Positions 23,837-31,729 of a stretch of DNA of 64,000 nucleotides are shown here, piece by piece. Below the pieces are notes generated by a model, which saw nothing but the letters and a program-made list of their open reading frames with translations, was not told where the DNA came from and ran no database searches. The DNA is from Lacunisphaera sp. (GTDB lineage Bacteria; Verrucomicrobiota; Verrucomicrobiia; Opitutales; Opitutaceae). The DNA lies in contig JAQSCO010000009.1 of assembly GCA_029945445.1 (NCBI GenBank), positions 62,001 to 126,000 on the forward strand, read 5' to 3'. A program made the position numbers and the translations under genes. Every line of letters starts with the position of its first letter. The first letter of the stretch is position 1.

Positions 23837-25066
23837 TTAATGCGCCACTTTCACCGTCGCCGTGATGGGCTGGCCGATCTCCTTGAGGAGGTCCTGGAAC
23901 CAGGGCTGGGTGGTGTCGAAGGCCTTGCCGCCCTTGATGCGGGGAAATTCGATCGCCCGCAGCTCGTTGCCGCGTTCCTCGTCGTGGCCGATGAGGCCCG
24001 TGACGCCGGCCTGGGCGCACTCGACGGCCTTGAGCACACAGGTGTCGATGAGCTTGAAGTCCTCGGCGTTGGCCGGGGCGGAGCGGGCGAAATAACCGCT
24101 CTTCTGCACGAGGGTCTTCTCGGCGCCGAGCATCTTGGCGAATTGCTCGGCAAACCACTTGCCGGGGTTGATGGTGTCGAGCCGCACATGGCCGAAGGCG
24201 TCGCGGTCCACCGTGGCGCCGCGGGCGGTCATCTCGGCGATGATGCTGTCGAGGCCGGCGCCCTCGCTGACGAAGAGGTTGATGTTGCCGTGCCGGTCCA
24301 TGAGCGCGCGGAGGCGCTTGGCCTCGGCCTCGATATCGAGGGCCATCTCGGGAATGTAGACGGCGTGGACGGAGTAACGCTCCTTGGCGAGGCCGATGCC
24401 GGGCACCCACTGTTTGCCGGCGAGGCTCTGCTGGTAGGCCTGCGCGGTGGCGGCGGTGAGCCAGCCGCAGTTACGGCCCATGACCTCGTGGACGATGAGC
24501 ATGCGGGCGCTGGCGCCGAGCTCGGTGACGACGTTGGCGAAGAACTTCGCGCCCTGCTCGGCGGCGGTGACGGCGCCGAGGCTCTGGCGGATGGGGATGA
24601 TGTCGTTGTCGATCGTCTTGGGCAGGCCGATGACGTTGAGCTGGTAGTTGTGTTGCTCGAGGTAGGCGGCGAGGTCGGCGGCCGTGGTGTTGGTATCATC
24701 GCCGCCGACGGTATGGAGGATGTCGATGCCGTCGCGCTGGAGCTGCTCGGCGGCGACGGTGAGGGGATTCTGGCCTTCCTTGACGAGGCCGCGCTTCACG
24801 GCGTCCTTGACGTTGGTGAGCTTAACCCGGCTGTTGCCGATGACGCTGCCACCGTAATTCTTCAGTACCCCGGCCGCGGCGCGGATCTCCGGCGTGACAA
24901 CGTAGTGCTGGCCGAGGAGCAGGCCCTTGTAGCCCGAGCGGTAGCAGATGATCTCCCAGTCGGGGCACTGCTGCGTGTAGTGGAGGATGAGCTGCCCGAC
25001 GGCGGCGCTGAGGCAGGGGGCGTGTCCGCCCGCGGTGAGGATGGCGACTTTCTTCTTGGAGCTCAT
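23837..25066 (-). CDS. pfp: pyrophosphate-dependent 6-phosphofructokinase
   Basis: Phosphorylates fructose 6-phosphate reversibly. 409 residues. The donor motif is GGDDTN (121-126), with Asp where ATP enzymes have Gly, and the catalytic motif is PKTIDND (149-155), with Lys where ATP enzymes have Gly. Both are established markers of PPi specificity. VHEVMGRNCGWLT and YFARSAPANAEDFKLID also fit PPi-PFK. Start ATG 25066 gives MSSKKKVAILTAGGHAP; a frame extension of eight codons is not conserved. It complements gap, pgk and tpiA at the start of the window. Confidence 0.93.
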   Translation of the reverse strand: MSSKKKVAILTAGGHAPCLSAAVGQLILHYTQQCPDWEIICYRSGYKGLLLGQHYVVTPEIRAAAGVLKNYGGSVIGNSRVKLTNVKDAVKRGLVKEGQNPLTVAAEQLQRDGIDILHTVGGDDTNTTAADLAAYLEQHNYQLNVIGLPKTIDNDIIPIRQSLGAVTAAEQGAKFFANVVTELGASARMLIVHEVMGRNCGWLTAATAQAYQQSLAGKQWVPGIGLAKERYSVHAVYIPEMALDIEAEAKRLRALMDRHGNINLFVSEGAGLDSIIAEMTARGATVDRDAFGHVRLDTINPGKWFAEQFAKMLGAEKTLVQKSGYFARSAPANAEDFKLIDTCVLKAVECAQAGVTGLIGHDEERGNELRAIEFPRIKGGKAFDTTQPWFQDLLKEIGQPITATVKVAH

Positions 25067-25137
25067 GGTTGGGAAGCACGAGTCCAGCAATTGCCCCGGG
25101 CCTAATCAACCCCGGAGCACCCCTATGCCGCGGGTTA

Positions 25138-25764
25138 TTATTTCTTCTCCGCCTGCATATGACGGTGGACGAAGAACCAGTAGATGACGCCGAGCACGCC
25201 GAGGATGGCCGCGCCCCAGAGCGTGATCGCGTGCAGCTCGCCCTTCATGAGGGCCTCGTCCTGGCCGGCCTTGATGCCGAGCCAGCAAAGGACCGCACAC
25301 CAGAGACCCGAACCGATGACAGTCCAGAGGGAGAATTTCCAGTAGTTCATCCGCACAATGCCGGCGGGGAGGCCGATGAGATGGCGGACGACGGGCAGCA
25401 GGCGCGACGCGAAGATGCCGAAATTGCCGTAGGCGGCGGACCAGCGCTCGGCCTTCTCGACCTTTTCCGGGGTCACGAGGAAAAACTTGCCATATTTCAG
25501 GATGAACGGCCGGCCGGCCCAGCGCGCCGCCCAATACATTGCCGTGGCACCCAGCCACGAGCCCAGGGCGCCGGCGAGCACGATGCCCAGCAGGCTCATG
25601 TCGCCCTTTGTGTAGGCGAGGTGCGCGGCGGGCGGGATGATCAGCTCGCTCGGCAGCGGCAGGAACGTGCTCTCGATGAACATCAGCAGCACGATCAGCG
25701 GATAACCGCCGGTCTCGAGCGACGTCAGATACCAATCGAGGAGGGGCTTGAACAAGTCGTGCAT
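25138..25764 (-). CDS. DedA family membrane protein
   Basis: 208 residues with several membrane-embedded helices. Hallmarks are LMFIESTFLPLPSELIIPPA, the Gly-rich GALGSWLGATAMYWAARWAG, and RLLPVVRHLIGLPAGIVRMN, the conserved Arg/Pro motif of DedA/SNARE-associated proteins. The family is linked to lipid flipping (undecaprenyl phosphate or phosphatidylethanolamine) and membrane homeostasis. Start ATG 25764 (MHDLFKPLLDWY); seven further upstream codons are possible but overlap the next gene's 3' flank. The small basic protein gene lies 51 bases upstream. Confidence 0.93.
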   Translation of the reverse strand: MHDLFKPLLDWYLTSLETGGYPLIVLLMFIESTFLPLPSELIIPPAAHLAYTKGDMSLLGIVLAGALGSWLGATAMYWAARWAGRPFILKYGKFFLVTPEKVEKAERWSAAYGNFGIFASRLLPVVRHLIGLPAGIVRMNYWKFSLWTVIGSGLWCAVLCWLGIKAGQDEALMKGELHAITLWGAAILGVLGVIYWFFVHRHMQAEKK

Positions 25765-25815
25765 AAACGGAAAAGGCGGGCGCACGAGGCACCCGCCTGG
25801 GAGAAAATTGGCCGA

Positions 25816-25971
25816 TTAAACGTCGGCCTTGGTCTTGCGCAGGCCCTGGACGCGGTCGCCGACCTTCCACTGGCCGCGCTTCTTGAGCAGGGCCACGCGC
25901 TCGAAGCGCTTGAGGACATTGCGTTTGATGACGAGGCCGTTGGAGCCCTTGAGACTGTTGTGCTGGGACAT
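25816..25971 (-). CDS. small basic protein, Verrucomicrobia/Chlamydiae type
   Basis: 51 residues, very basic. The sequence runs MSQHNSLKGSNGLVIKRNVL, then KRFERVALLKKRGQWKVGDR and ends VQGLRKTKADV. I recognise it as the small basic protein family annotated in Verrucomicrobia and Chlamydiae (TIGR04137 type), of unknown function and possibly RNA- or ribosome-associated because of its size and charge. It lies between dedA and cutA. Its presence is one of the better taxonomic pointers in the window. Confidence 0.85.
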   Translation of the reverse strand: MSQHNSLKGSNGLVIKRNVLKRFERVALLKKRGQWKVGDRVQGLRKTKADV

Positions 25972-25984
25972 AAAGAGGATTGGT

Positions 25985-26323
25985 TCAGGATGATTTCGGA
26001 CGCTGGAAGGGTGCGGATGTAGAGTTCGCCATCACCCATGACAAGTATTTTTCGCCCACGTTTTCCGCGCTCACCTCGATCCACTGCGGCGTGGCGAAAG
26101 GATGGTGGTTGTGGACCCAGGCGCTGAGGGCGGAGGCATTGGCCGGCAGGTATTTAAACCACACCCGGAATTCCACGGCCTCCTCCATTTTCCCCTCCCA
26201 GTGATAATACGAGGTGATGGGTCCGTCCACCTGCGCGCAGGCCGCGAGCCGGGCCTCGACCGCGCCTTTGGCCAGCCGGTCGGCGTCGACGCGTTGGGTG
26301 GTGGTTGTCCAAGCCACGAACAT
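25985..26323 (-). CDS. cutA: divalent-cation tolerance protein CutA
   Basis: 112 residues of the small trimeric CutA1 family. VEARLAACAQVDGPITSYYH, WEGKMEEAVEFRVWFK, HHPFATPQWIEV and KYLSWV match the conserved blocks in order. The family was linked to copper tolerance in E. coli, but its molecular role is unsettled. Start ATG 26323 (MFVAWTTTTQRVDAD) follows the usual short N-terminus; 15 more in-frame codons upstream are not family-like. Confidence 0.92.
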   Translation of the reverse strand: MFVAWTTTTQRVDADRLAKGAVEARLAACAQVDGPITSYYHWEGKMEEAVEFRVWFKYLPANASALSAWVHNHHPFATPQWIEVSAENVGEKYLSWVMANSTSAPFQRPKSS

Positions 26324-26453
26324 GGAGGTAGTTTCGCATAGCCGGCGATGGATGTCAAAGCCCGCCAAGAGGCCGCGTTTCAGCCGATAAATTGGCCCTT
26401 GACGCTCTTATCCGCCGCCGTAGGTCTATCCGTTCACTTTTTTCGCCGCCACC

Positions 26454-26654
26454 ATGAGAGACGAATACATCAGAGAAGCCCAGAAAACTATTCCGGACCC
26501 GAACGTCCTGATCAACGTGGTCTCGCGCCGCGTGAAGCAGCTCCGCCGCGGCAGCCGCCCGCTCGTGGAGTCGCTCGAGAAGCTGAGCCCTGAGGACATC
26601 GCCCTGCGCGAGGTCATCGAGGGCAAGATCAGCTTCGAGCTGCATACCGCCTGA
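26454..26654 (+). CDS. rpoZ: RNA polymerase omega subunit, paralogue 1
   Basis: 66 residues. NVVSRRVKQLRRGSRPLVE followed by PEDIALREVIEGKI is the omega pattern (VxxRxxQL, then ALREIxxGKI). Omega helps assemble RNA polymerase by folding around the beta-prime C-terminus. It is a single unit with a strong terminator 33 bases after the stop, then smpB. A longer paralogue with near-identical core lies at 29117-29401 on the other strand. Which one is the housekeeping subunit cannot be told from sequence. Confidence 0.85.
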   Translation: MRDEYIREAQKTIPDPNVLINVVSRRVKQLRRGSRPLVESLEKLSPEDIALREVIEGKISFELHTA

Positions 26655-26686
26655 GCCGGCCCCGCCGGTCCAGTTCCAGTTTCCCT

Positions 26687-26717
26687 GAAGCGAGGCCCCG
26701 GCCTCGCTTCTTTTGTT
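26687..26717 (+). terminator. intrinsic terminator of rpoZ paralogue 1
   Basis: Perfect 10-bp stem GAAGCGAGGC / GCCTCGCTTC with loop CCCG, followed by TTTTGTTT. It separates the omega gene from smpB. Confidence 0.93.
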
Positions 26718-26755
26718 TGCCGCCCCGCGTCTCCCGGCGCATCACTGACCGTCCC

Positions 26756-27229
26756 ATGGCCGCTTCGTCCAAAGACTCCCCCCGCTACACCGAGATGCGC
26801 AACCCCAAGGCGCTGCGGGATTACTTTGTCCACGACAAGTTCGAGGCGGGCATCAAGCTCGTTGGCACCGAGGTGAAGTCCATCCGCGCCGGCAAGGCGC
26901 AGATCACGGACGGCTTCTGCCGCATCGAGAAGGGCGGGGTGTGGCTCTACGGCGCCTACATCGAGGAATATTCCTTCGGTGGCGCCACGCAGCACGCGCC
27001 GCGGCGCGTGCGCCAGCTGCTCCTGCACGAGAGCGAAATCCGCAAGCTCACCCAGCAGGTCGAGACCGGCGGCCGCTCGATCGTCGCGCTGCGCATGTAT
27101 TTCAAGCAGGCCCTGGTGAAGGTCGAGATCGCCACCGCGTCCGGCAAAAAGCAGTTCGACAAGCGCGCCGACCTCAAAAAACGTGAAATGGACAAGGAAG
27201 CCCGCAAGGCCCTGAAATTCCGCAAATGA
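26756..27229 (+). CDS. smpB: SsrA-binding protein SmpB
   Basis: 157 residues. Binds tmRNA and brings it to stalled ribosomes for trans-translation. GIKLVGTEVKSIRAGKAQIT, GFCRIEKGGVWLYGAYI and RVRQLLLHESEIRKL are diagnostic; the tail RADLKKREMDKEARKALK is the basic C-terminus that enters the decoding centre. ATG 26756 (MAASSKDSPRYTEMRNPK) is taken rather than an upstream frame extension into the terminator. The stop overlaps the thrB start (ATGA). Confidence 0.96.
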   Translation: MAASSKDSPRYTEMRNPKALRDYFVHDKFEAGIKLVGTEVKSIRAGKAQITDGFCRIEKGGVWLYGAYIEEYSFGGATQHAPRRVRQLLLHESEIRKLTQQVETGGRSIVALRMYFKQALVKVEIATASGKKQFDKRADLKKREMDKEARKALKFRK

Positions 27230-28149
27230 AGCGCAAGCCTTACAACCACGTCACCGTCCGCGTGCCGGGCAGCACCTCGAACTGCGGCGCGGGCTTCGAT
27301 ACGCTCGGCCTCGCGCTTTCCATCTACAACCACATCGCGCTGACCCGCGGCGACTGGCGCGGCGCCCGCGCGGCGACCGACCGCGACACCGCGGGGCTCG
27401 GCATGGCCGACGAGGCGGCGCAGCTGTTTTTCGTGCGCGCCGGGGTGGAGGAGTTCGGCTACGAACTCGCCATCACCGGCGACGTTCCCATGTCGCGCGG
27501 CCTCGGCTCCAGCGTCACGCTGCGCGCCGGCGTGGTCGCCGCGCTCAACGAAATGTCCGGCGCGAAACTGACCAAGGACGACCTGTGTTCGCTCGTGACC
27601 CAGCTCGAGGGGCACCCGGACAACGCGACGCCGGCCGTCATCGGCGGTTTCTGCGTGGCGCGATGCGATCCGCACACGGGCGAACTGCTCGGCGTCCTGC
27701 GCAAGCCCATCGGCCGCGACCTGTGCTTTGTCGTCGTCTCGCCCGACCAGGAACTCGAGACCAAGAAGGCCCGCGGCATCCTGCCGAAGGAGCTGCCGTA
27801 TTTCGACGCGATCAAGAGCGTGAACAGCGCGGCCTACGTGGTGGCGGCGATTTTGTCCGGCGAATACGACCGCCTGCGCGACGCGGTGCGGGATTTCCTG
27901 CACGAGCCCTACCGGCTGCCGCTCATCCCCGGAGCCAAGTCCGCGATTGAGGCCGGCGTGGCGCGCGGCGCGCTGACCGGCTGGCTCAGCGGCAGCGGTT
28001 CGAGCGTGCTGTGCGTGGCACGCCCCGCCAAGGCGGCGCGGGTGGGCCGCGCGATGGCGGCGGCCTTTGCCGCGCACAAGCTGCCCTCAACCATCCATCT
28101 GCTTCACGCCGATAACGCGGGCTTAAAGGTCGTTAAACGGCGAACCTGA
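27226..28149 (+). CDS. thrB: homoserine kinase
   Basis: Phosphorylates homoserine in threonine biosynthesis. 307 residues of the GHMP kinase family. VRVPGSTSNCGAGFDTLGLA is the N-terminal motif; DVPMSRGLGSSVTLRAG (about 86-102) is the glycine-rich ATP loop; LTGWLSGSGSSVLCVA is the third GHMP motif. Translationally coupled to smpB by ATGA overlap, an unusual partner. Its 3' end overlaps the convergent receiver gene by 27 bases. Confidence 0.94.
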   Translation: MKRKPYNHVTVRVPGSTSNCGAGFDTLGLALSIYNHIALTRGDWRGARAATDRDTAGLGMADEAAQLFFVRAGVEEFGYELAITGDVPMSRGLGSSVTLRAGVVAALNEMSGAKLTKDDLCSLVTQLEGHPDNATPAVIGGFCVARCDPHTGELLGVLRKPIGRDLCFVVVSPDQELETKKARGILPKELPYFDAIKSVNSAAYVVAAILSGEYDRLRDAVRDFLHEPYRLPLIPGAKSAIEAGVARGALTGWLSGSGSSVLCVARPAKAARVGRAMAAAFAAHKLPSTIHLLHADNAGLKVVKRRT

Positions 28150-28563
28150 GGCGATGACCTTCGGCGGGTGCGGGTCGGGCCAGTATTTGACGACCTCGGC
28201 GGCGAGCGCCGCCCACTTGAAGGGTTTGCGGACGACCACCTTCAGCGAAGGCACCGACTTCAGCTCGCGCTCGGTGAATTTCAGGTGATAGGCCGTGATC
28301 ATCACGACCGGGACGCCCGGGTGCGTCTTCTGCACCTCCTTGATGAAATCGAGGCCGTTCATGTCGGGCATCTGGTAGTCGGTGACGATCAGGCCGACAT
28401 CGAGCTTGGGCATGGCGCGGAGGGCGTCAGCCGGCTTGGTGAAGCCGTGCACCGGGCACGCGAGGTGCTCGCTCAGCAATTGCTCGAGCAGGTCGATGTA
28501 GGAAATCTCGTCGTCCACGAGAACGACGATTTTCCCCTTCGGGCGGGGCGGGGTTTTGGACAT
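28123..28563 (-). CDS. single-domain response regulator (CheY-like)
   Basis: 146 residues consisting essentially of one receiver domain: acidic pair in VVLVDDEISY, phosphoacceptor Asp in LIVTDYQMPDMNGLDFI, Thr in VVMITAYH, and Lys in VVVRKPFKW. There is no output domain, only a short tail. No histidine kinase nearby, so it is an orphan. It may act in phosphorelay or protein interaction. Overlaps the thrB 3' end tail-to-tail. Confidence 0.9.
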   Translation of the reverse strand: MSKTPPRPKGKIVVLVDDEISYIDLLEQLLSEHLACPVHGFTKPADALRAMPKLDVGLIVTDYQMPDMNGLDFIKEVQKTHPGVPVVMITAYHLKFTERELKSVPSLKVVVRKPFKWAALAAEVVKYWPDPHPPKVIASGSPFNDL

Positions 28564-28653
28564 GGCGGGAGGTGACTGCGGCCCATGCTGCGGTCGTTTT
28601 TCTAGGGGAAAACGGCTTGCCGTAAAGCGGATAAGTCGTCCCTGCTGTCAGCC

Positions 28654-29127
28654 ATGCTCCACGTGGTGCTGTTCGAGCCCCAGATCCCGCCCAACACCGG
28701 CAACATCGGCCGGATGTGCGCGGTGACGCGCTCGCGCCTCCACCTGATCCATCCGCTCGGATTCGAGGTCACGGACAAGAACCTCAAGCGTGCGGGCATG
28801 GATTACTGGCACTCACTCGACGTCCACCACCACGCCGACTGGACGGCGTTCAAGGCCAGCGCCGCGGCGCCGGCGCGGCTGTGGCTCTTCACCACGCATG
28901 CGACGCGGTCATTCTGGGACGTGCGCTTCGCCGATGGCGACGGCCTGGTGTTCGGCAACGAGGAGGCCGGCGCGCCCGAGTGGCTGCATGCGGAGTTGCA
29001 CGACGCCTGGCGCGTGAAAATTCCGCACGCCAACGGGGCGCTGCGCTCGCTGAATCTCTCCACGGCCGCCGGCATCGCCACCTACGAGGCGCTGCGGCAG
29101 GTCGCGCCGCCGGAACTCAGGCCGTGA
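28654..29127 (+). CDS. trmL: tRNA (cytidine/uridine-2'-O-)-methyltransferase TrmL
   Basis: 157 residues of the SPOUT (trefoil knot) superfamily. Methylates the ribose of the wobble base 34 in tRNA-Leu. Conserved blocks: FEPQIPPNTGNIGRMCAVT, HPLGFEV, RAGMDYW, LVFGNEEAGAPEW and LRSLNLSTAAGIATYEALRQ (knot and SAM pocket). Start ATG 28654 gives the usual MLHVVLFEPQIP. Its end overlaps the second omega gene by 11 bases, tail-to-tail. Confidence 0.95.
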   Translation: MLHVVLFEPQIPPNTGNIGRMCAVTRSRLHLIHPLGFEVTDKNLKRAGMDYWHSLDVHHHADWTAFKASAAAPARLWLFTTHATRSFWDVRFADGDGLVFGNEEAGAPEWLHAELHDAWRVKIPHANGALRSLNLSTAAGIATYEALRQVAPPELRP

Positions 29128-29401
29128 AGGCCGTGGGCACCGGGCGGTGGCTCTGGCCCTTGCGGTTGCTCAGGCGGTCGGGCCGCTCGGACTCTTCCTT
29201 GGTGAGGGGAGTGATCTCGTAGCTGATCTTGCCCTCGATGATCTCGCGCAGGGCGATGTCCTCGGGCGCGAGCTTCTCGAGCGACTCGACCAGCGGGCGG
29301 GCGCCCCGGCGGAGCTGTTTCACGCGGCGCGAAACCACGTTGACCAGGATATACGGATCATCAATCACCTTACGGGCACCGAGCAGGTAGTCGTCTCTCA
29401 T
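29117..29401 (-). CDS. rpoZ: RNA polymerase omega subunit, paralogue 2
   Basis: 94 residues. Its first two thirds match paralogue 1 almost residue for residue (VVSRRVKQLRRGARPLVES and LAPEDIALREIIEGKISYE). It adds a C-terminal extension of about 30 residues, TPLTKEESERPDRLSNRKGQ onward, rich in charged residues. The leader AAAAAAATTATT is AT-rich and lacks a Shine-Dalgarno. Two intact omega genes within 3 kb suggest duplication with a divergent tail. Confidence 0.83.
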   Translation of the reverse strand: MRDDYLLGARKVIDDPYILVNVVSRRVKQLRRGARPLVESLEKLAPEDIALREIIEGKISYEITPLTKEESERPDRLSNRKGQSHRPVPTAFTA

Positions 29402-29521
29402 AATAATTTTTTTGTCCGGCGGTGGCCGGCAACGTGGATTCTACTATTCCGCCGCACCCGTGGCGAAGACTATCGCCGCCGGCCGCGGCCGAACGGGCCA
29501 AACGGTTCGCGGGCCATCCCT

Positions 29522-29851
29522 TTAGGCTGATTTAACCTTGCGCGCCTTCCGGCCGGCCGGCCCGGCGGCGTCCTTCCAGTTCCACCACAGGAGCCGGCGC
29601 GGGTCGGGCTTGGGCGTCTTCGCGTAGTAGACGGCGCAGCGGAAGGTGTAGAGCACGCAGCGGTCCTGGTGCGAGTTGGTCAGTTTTTCCAGCTGTCGGT
29701 AGAGCGTCTCGGGGTTCCGGCGCTTCAGGTCGGCGACGCGGCGGATGCCGAGGTCATACAGGTCCTGCGCCAGGCTCGGCCCGATGCTGGGGATGGTCTG
29801 CAGCTCGCGGAGCGCGCGCCGGCGTTCATCGAGGTGGGCGAGGTCTTTCAT
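29522..29851 (-). CDS. helix-hairpin-helix protein (Cdd1/pathogenicity-locus type)
   Basis: 109 residues. LRELQTIPSIGPSLAQDLYD followed by LGIRRVADLKRRNPETLY is a helix-hairpin-helix region. CVLYTFRCAVYYAKTP follows, as in the short Cdd1 (PF11731) family of unknown function. It ends with a basic Arg/Lys tail that may bind nucleic acid. Separated by 120 bases of unremarkable sequence from the second omega gene. Confidence 0.75.
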   Translation of the reverse strand: MKDLAHLDERRRALRELQTIPSIGPSLAQDLYDLGIRRVADLKRRNPETLYRQLEKLTNSHQDRCVLYTFRCAVYYAKTPKPDPRRLLWWNWKDAAGPAGRKARKVKSA

Positions 29852-29885
29852 GGTGCCGGCAGTCTAGCGCATGGCCCTGACAGCC

Positions 29886-30692
29886 CTAGGTCAGCAGCGA
29901 ATGCTCCACGCGCGGGATCGCGCTGATGAGGGCGCGGGTGTAGGGGTGCTGCGGCCGCTCCATGATATCGAGGGCGGAGCCGAGCTCGACGATCTTGCCC
30001 TGATACATGACGGCGATGCGGTCGGAGATGTGCTTCACGACCGACAGGTCGTGGGCGATGAAGATCATCGTGAGGTTCATCTTTCGGACGAGCCCGGCCA
30101 GCAGGTTGAGGATCTGCGCCTGGATGGACACGTCGAGGGCCGAGACGGGCTCGTCGGCGATGATGACCTTGGGCTCCAGCGCGAGGGCGCGGGCGATGGC
30201 GATGCGCTGCCGCTGGCCGCCGGAGAACTCGTGCGGGTATTTCCGCATGAACCGCGGGGCGAGCCCGACCTGTTCCATCAGCGCCGCGACGCGCGCGGGC
30301 ACCTGGGCCTTCGGCACGACACCGTGCACCAGCAGTGGCTCGGCCAGCGCGGCGAAGACGGTCAGGCGCGGGTTGAGCGAGGCGAACGGGTCCTGGAAAA
30401 CCATCTGCAGGTCACGGCGCGCGGTCTTGATCTCCCCGGCCGAGGCAGCGGTGAGGTTCCTGCCCTCGAGCACGACGGTGCCGCCGGTCGTTGGCACCAA
30501 TTGCATGATGGTGCGGGCGAGGGTGGACTTGCCGCTGCCGGACTCGCCGACGAGCCCGAGCACCTCGCCGCGCTCGACGTCGAGCGTGATGCCGTCGACG
30601 GCCTTTACCGTGCCGGTCTGTTTCTTGAAGAGAAAGCCTGACTCGACGGGGAAGTGCGTCGAGACGTCCTTGAGCTGGAGGATGGGGGGCAT
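29886..30692 (-). CDS. oligopeptide/dipeptide-type ABC transporter ATPase (OppF/DppF-like)
   Basis: 268 residues. Walker [11 protein letters not shown]-loop VFQDPFASLNPR, signature SGGQRQRIAIARAL, Walker B VIIADEPVSALD and H-loop FIAHDLSVV. The C-terminal HPYTRALISAIPR is the short HPY motif of oligopeptide ATPases. Start ATG 30692, two bases past the stop of the partner ATPase gene; 29 earlier in-frame codons would overlap that gene. No permease or binding protein is visible in the window. Confidence 0.93.
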   Translation of the reverse strand: MPPILQLKDVSTHFPVESGFLFKKQTGTVKAVDGITLDVERGEVLGLVGESGSGKSTLARTIMQLVPTTGGTVVLEGRNLTAASAGEIKTARRDLQMVFQDPFASLNPRLTVFAALAEPLLVHGVVPKAQVPARVAALMEQVGLAPRFMRKYPHEFSGGQRQRIAIARALALEPKVIIADEPVSALDVSIQAQILNLLAGLVRKMNLTMIFIAHDLSVVKHISDRIAVMYQGKIVELGSALDIMERPQHPYTRALISAIPRVEHSLLT

Positions 30693-30694
30693 GA

Positions 30695-31669
30695 TCAGAT
30701 TTCCCCGGCCTGCACGCGCAGGCAGGCCGTGGCCTGGTTGGCGGCCGCAGCGGCGAGGCGCGGGTCGGTGGTGCGGCAATATTCTACTGCCGCTTCGCAG
30801 CGCGGGGCGAACGCGCAGCCGGCGATCGGTTTCGAGAGGTCAGGCGGCATGCCGGGGATGCTGTAGAGTTCGCGGCCCTTGGGCTGGAGCGACGGGATGG
30901 AGCGCTGCAGCGCCTTCGTGTAGGGGTGGCGCGGCGTCTGGAACAGCGTGCGCGTGGCCGCGGCTTCCACGATGCGGCCGGCATACATCACCTGCACCCG
31001 GTCGCAGAGGCCGGAGACGACGGCGAGGTCATGGGTGACGAAGATCACCGCCATGCCGAGCTCACGCTGGAGTTTCTTGAGCAGCTCGAGGATCTGGGCC
31101 TGCACGGTGACGTCGAGCGCGGTGGTCGGCTCGTCGGCGATGAGGATTTCCGGCTTGGTGATGAGCGCCATGGCGATCATGACGCGCTGGCGCATGCCGC
31201 CGGAAAATTCATGCGGGTAACTGTGGAGGCGCTGCGCGGCGTGCTGGATGCCGACGGCCTCGAGCATCGCGAGGCCGCGCGCGAGGGCGTCAGCCTGGGA
31301 GATTTTCTCGTGGATGAGCAGCGGCTCGATGAGCTGCTCCGAGATGCGCAGGTAGGGGTTCAGCGATGTCATCGGATCCTGGAAGATCATCGCGAGGCGC
31401 TTGCCGCGGATGGCGCGGAGCTGCGCCGGCGGACAGTGCAGCAGGTCGACCCCGTCGAACATCGCCCGGCCGCTCTCGATCCGGCCCGGCGGCGTGGGCA
31501 CGAGCCCGAGGAGCGAGTAGCAGGTGACCGACTTGCCCGAGCCGGATTCGCCGACGAGGCCGAGGGTCTCACCCTTTTCCAGGGAGAAACTGACGCCGTC
31601 CACCGCACGATAGACACCGCTGCGGGTGTGGAAGCTGGTGCGGAGGTCCGTGACTTCGAGCAGGGGCAT
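30695..31669 (-). CDS. oligopeptide/dipeptide-type ABC transporter ATPase (OppD/DppD-like)
   Basis: 324 residues. Walker [11 protein letters not shown]-loop [13 protein letters not shown], signature [16 protein letters not shown], Walker [13 protein letters not shown] and H-loop FVTHDLAVV. The C-terminus has [14 protein letters not shown] and a cysteine-bearing tail [14 protein letters not shown], typical of OppD and a candidate Fe-S or metal site in relatives. Forms an operon with the downstream OppF-like gene. Peptide or nickel import is possible; the substrate is undetermined without the permeases. Confidence 0.93.
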   Translation of the reverse strand: MPLLEVTDLRTSFHTRSGVYRAVDGVSFSLEKGETLGLVGESGSGKSVTCYSLLGLVPTPPGRIESGRAMFDGVDLLHCPPAQLRAIRGKRLAMIFQDPMTSLNPYLRISEQLIEPLLIHEKISQADALARGLAMLEAVGIQHAAQRLHSYPHEFSGGMRQRVMIAMALITKPEILIADEPTTALDVTVQAQILELLKKLQRELGMAVIFVTHDLAVVSGLCDRVQVMYAGRIVEAAATRTLFQTPRHPYTKALQRSIPSLQPKGRELYSIPGMPPDLSKPIAGCAFAPRCEAAVEYCRTTDPRLAAAAANQATACLRVQAGEI

Positions 31670-31729
31670 GGCGGCGGTCTGAGGCTGCGAGCCGGTCCGG
31701 TCGCAGCAACGCCAAATTGGGGCGCCGGC

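Noticed and set aside
26445-26456. GCCGCCACCATG, a perfect eukaryotic Kozak-like context before the first omega gene
   Set aside because: Chance in a GC-rich bacterial leader; other starts in the window do not share it.
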